NCBI GenBank assembly: GCA_017533545.1
Contig: JAFXHW010000110.1
Coordinates: 1-6,039 of the forward strand
Length of the DNA stretch: 6,039 bases
DNA from: Clostridia bacterium
GTDB taxonomy: Bacteria > Bacillota_A > Clostridia > Oscillospirales > CAG-272
Reading direction: 5' to 3'
A program made the translations under genes and the position numbers. Shown piece by piece: positions 5,205 to 6,039 of the stretch. Within the stretch, counting starts at the first letter, position 1, and the number at the start of each line of letters is the position of its first letter. The notes under the pieces were generated by a model. It made no database searches and had not been told where the DNA came from. It saw only the letters and a program-made list of their open reading frames with translations.

Positions 5205-6039
5205 ATGAAAAAATCACTCGTCATCGACGGAAACAGCGTGCTTAACCGCGCATTTTACGGAATCCGACCGCTCAGCACAAAGGACGGTCTTTTCACAAAT
5301 GCGCTATACGGATTCGTAAATATTCTGCTCGGTCAGCTTGACTCGATAAAACCCGATTATGCGGCGGTCGCCTTTGACCTGCCCGCTCCCACCTTCCGTC
5401 ACAAGGCATATGCCGAATACAAGGCGGGCAGACACAAGATGCCCGACGAGCTCGCAATGCAGCTCCCGTATGCTCACGAGTGTGCACGGCTGCTCGGCTT
5501 TGAGGTCATCGAGATCGAAGGATACGAGGCCGACGACATTCTGGGTTCTCTTGCAGCAGCTGCAGATGACGACACCCATACGTATATTTTAACGGGAGAC
5601 CGCGACTCGCTTCAGCTTATCAACGACAAAACGAGCGTTCTGCTCTGCACCAATGCCGACACTTTGCTTTTCTCCCGTCAGCAGTTTTTTGACAAATACG
5701 GCGTCATGCCCGAGCAATACGTCGACGTAAAGGCGCTTATGGGCGATTCATCGGACAATATTCCCGGTGTTGCGGGAATCGGCGAAAAAACGGCTTTCAA
5801 GCTGATTTCACAGTTTGGCACACTCGATGCTCTTTATGAAAATCTTGAAAGTGCCGAGTGCGGTCCGTCAGCCAAGCGAAAGCTGGCAGAGGGCAAAGAT
5901 AGCGCATACAATTCGCGCTTTCTGGCAAAGATAAATACCGCCGTACCGCTTGACGGTTATGATACGGCATATGAGGGTTTTGTAAAAGACGAGCTTTATT
6001 CCCTCTTTACAAAGCTCGAATTCGGCACGTTTATAAAGA
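5205..6039 (+). CDS. polA: DNA polymerase I, N-terminal 5' nuclease domain (cut by window edge)
   Basis: Pol I fills gaps and removes RNA primers during Okazaki fragment maturation and repair. The first 278 residues are visible and cover the 5'-3' exonuclease (FEN) domain; the polymerase domain would follow beyond the window. The metal-binding acids are in place: D8 (VIDGN), D58 (AFD, followed by the FRHKAYAEYKAGR arch at 64-76), E108-D110-D111 (YEADD), D132 and D134 (GDRD), and D181 and D184 (GDSSDNIPG). The helix-hairpin-helix DNA-binding element GVAGIGEKTAFKLI (188-201) follows. The nuclease therefore looks active. GAGGA at 5190-5194 lies 10 nt before the ATG. It follows rnhA by 37 bp, and both act on RNA primers. 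The frame is open to the window end, with no stop or frameshift seen. Confidence 0.97.
   Translation, partial: MKKSLVIDGNSVLNRAFYGIRPLSTKDGLFTNALYGFVNILLGQLDSIKPDYAAVAFDLPAPTFRHKAYAEYKAGRHKMPDELAMQLPYAHECARLLGFEVIEIEGYEADDILGSLAAAADDDTHTYILTGDRDSLQLINDKTSVLLCTNADTLLFSRQQFFDKYGVMPEQYVDVKALMGDSSDNIPGVAGIGEKTAFKLISQFGTLDALYENLESAECGPSAKRKLAEGKDSAYNSRFLAKINTAVPLDGYDTAYEGFVKDELYSLFTKLEFGTFIK

Noticed and set aside
1..6039. Mobile elements, phage genes or CRISPR
   Set aside because: No transposase, integrase, terminal repeats or spaced direct repeats were seen. All genes but one are conserved housekeeping types of similar base composition.

Overview
The window carries ordinary housekeeping chromosome, most likely from an anaerobic Firmicute of the class Clostridia (Oscillospiraceae/Ruminococcaceae-like). 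This is inferred from the tilS-hpt-ftsH gene order, the AAGGAG-type ribosome binding sites, the TTGnnn-17-TATAAT promoters with AT-rich intergenic DNA, a TagA/WecG glycosyltransferase, and the YEHWY-like NYN protein. The standard genetic code is used throughout. I see no mobile element, CRISPR array, tRNA or rRNA.

Layout. (1) Positions 1-2351, minus strand: the leftward operon tilS - hpt - ftsH, with ftsH cut off by the window edge. It covers tRNA-Ile lysidine synthesis, purine salvage and a membrane AAA protease. An extended -10 promoter at 2385-2413 drives it and fixes the start of tilS. (2) Positions 2352-2696: a divergent intergenic region with the tilS promoter on one side and a promoter for the rightward gene on the other. 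The spacer of that second promoter is a 16-bp near-perfect palindrome. The region ends in a strong Shine-Dalgarno sequence that is not matched to the obvious ATG of the next gene. (3) Positions 2697-3824, plus strand: an NYN (PIN-like) nuclease-fold protein with a probable winged-helix-like middle and a long Lys/Arg-rich tail. (4) Positions 3835-4614, minus strand: a WecG/TagA/CpsF glycosyltransferase, convergent with the NYN gene. Its best terminator lies inside the 3' coding end of the NYN gene. (5) Positions 4688-6039, plus strand: rnhA followed by polA (5' part only). Both proteins remove RNA primers, so this is a coherent replication/repair pair. The rnhA/wecG divergent gap is only 73 bp, and the wecG -35 box overlaps the rnhA ribosome binding site.

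No undescribed multi-gene system is evident. The points most worth checking are the start of the NYN gene (non-ATG start, frameshift or leader peptide), the palindrome inside its promoter, and the intrinsic terminator of wecG embedded antisense in the codons of the NYN protein's basic tail.
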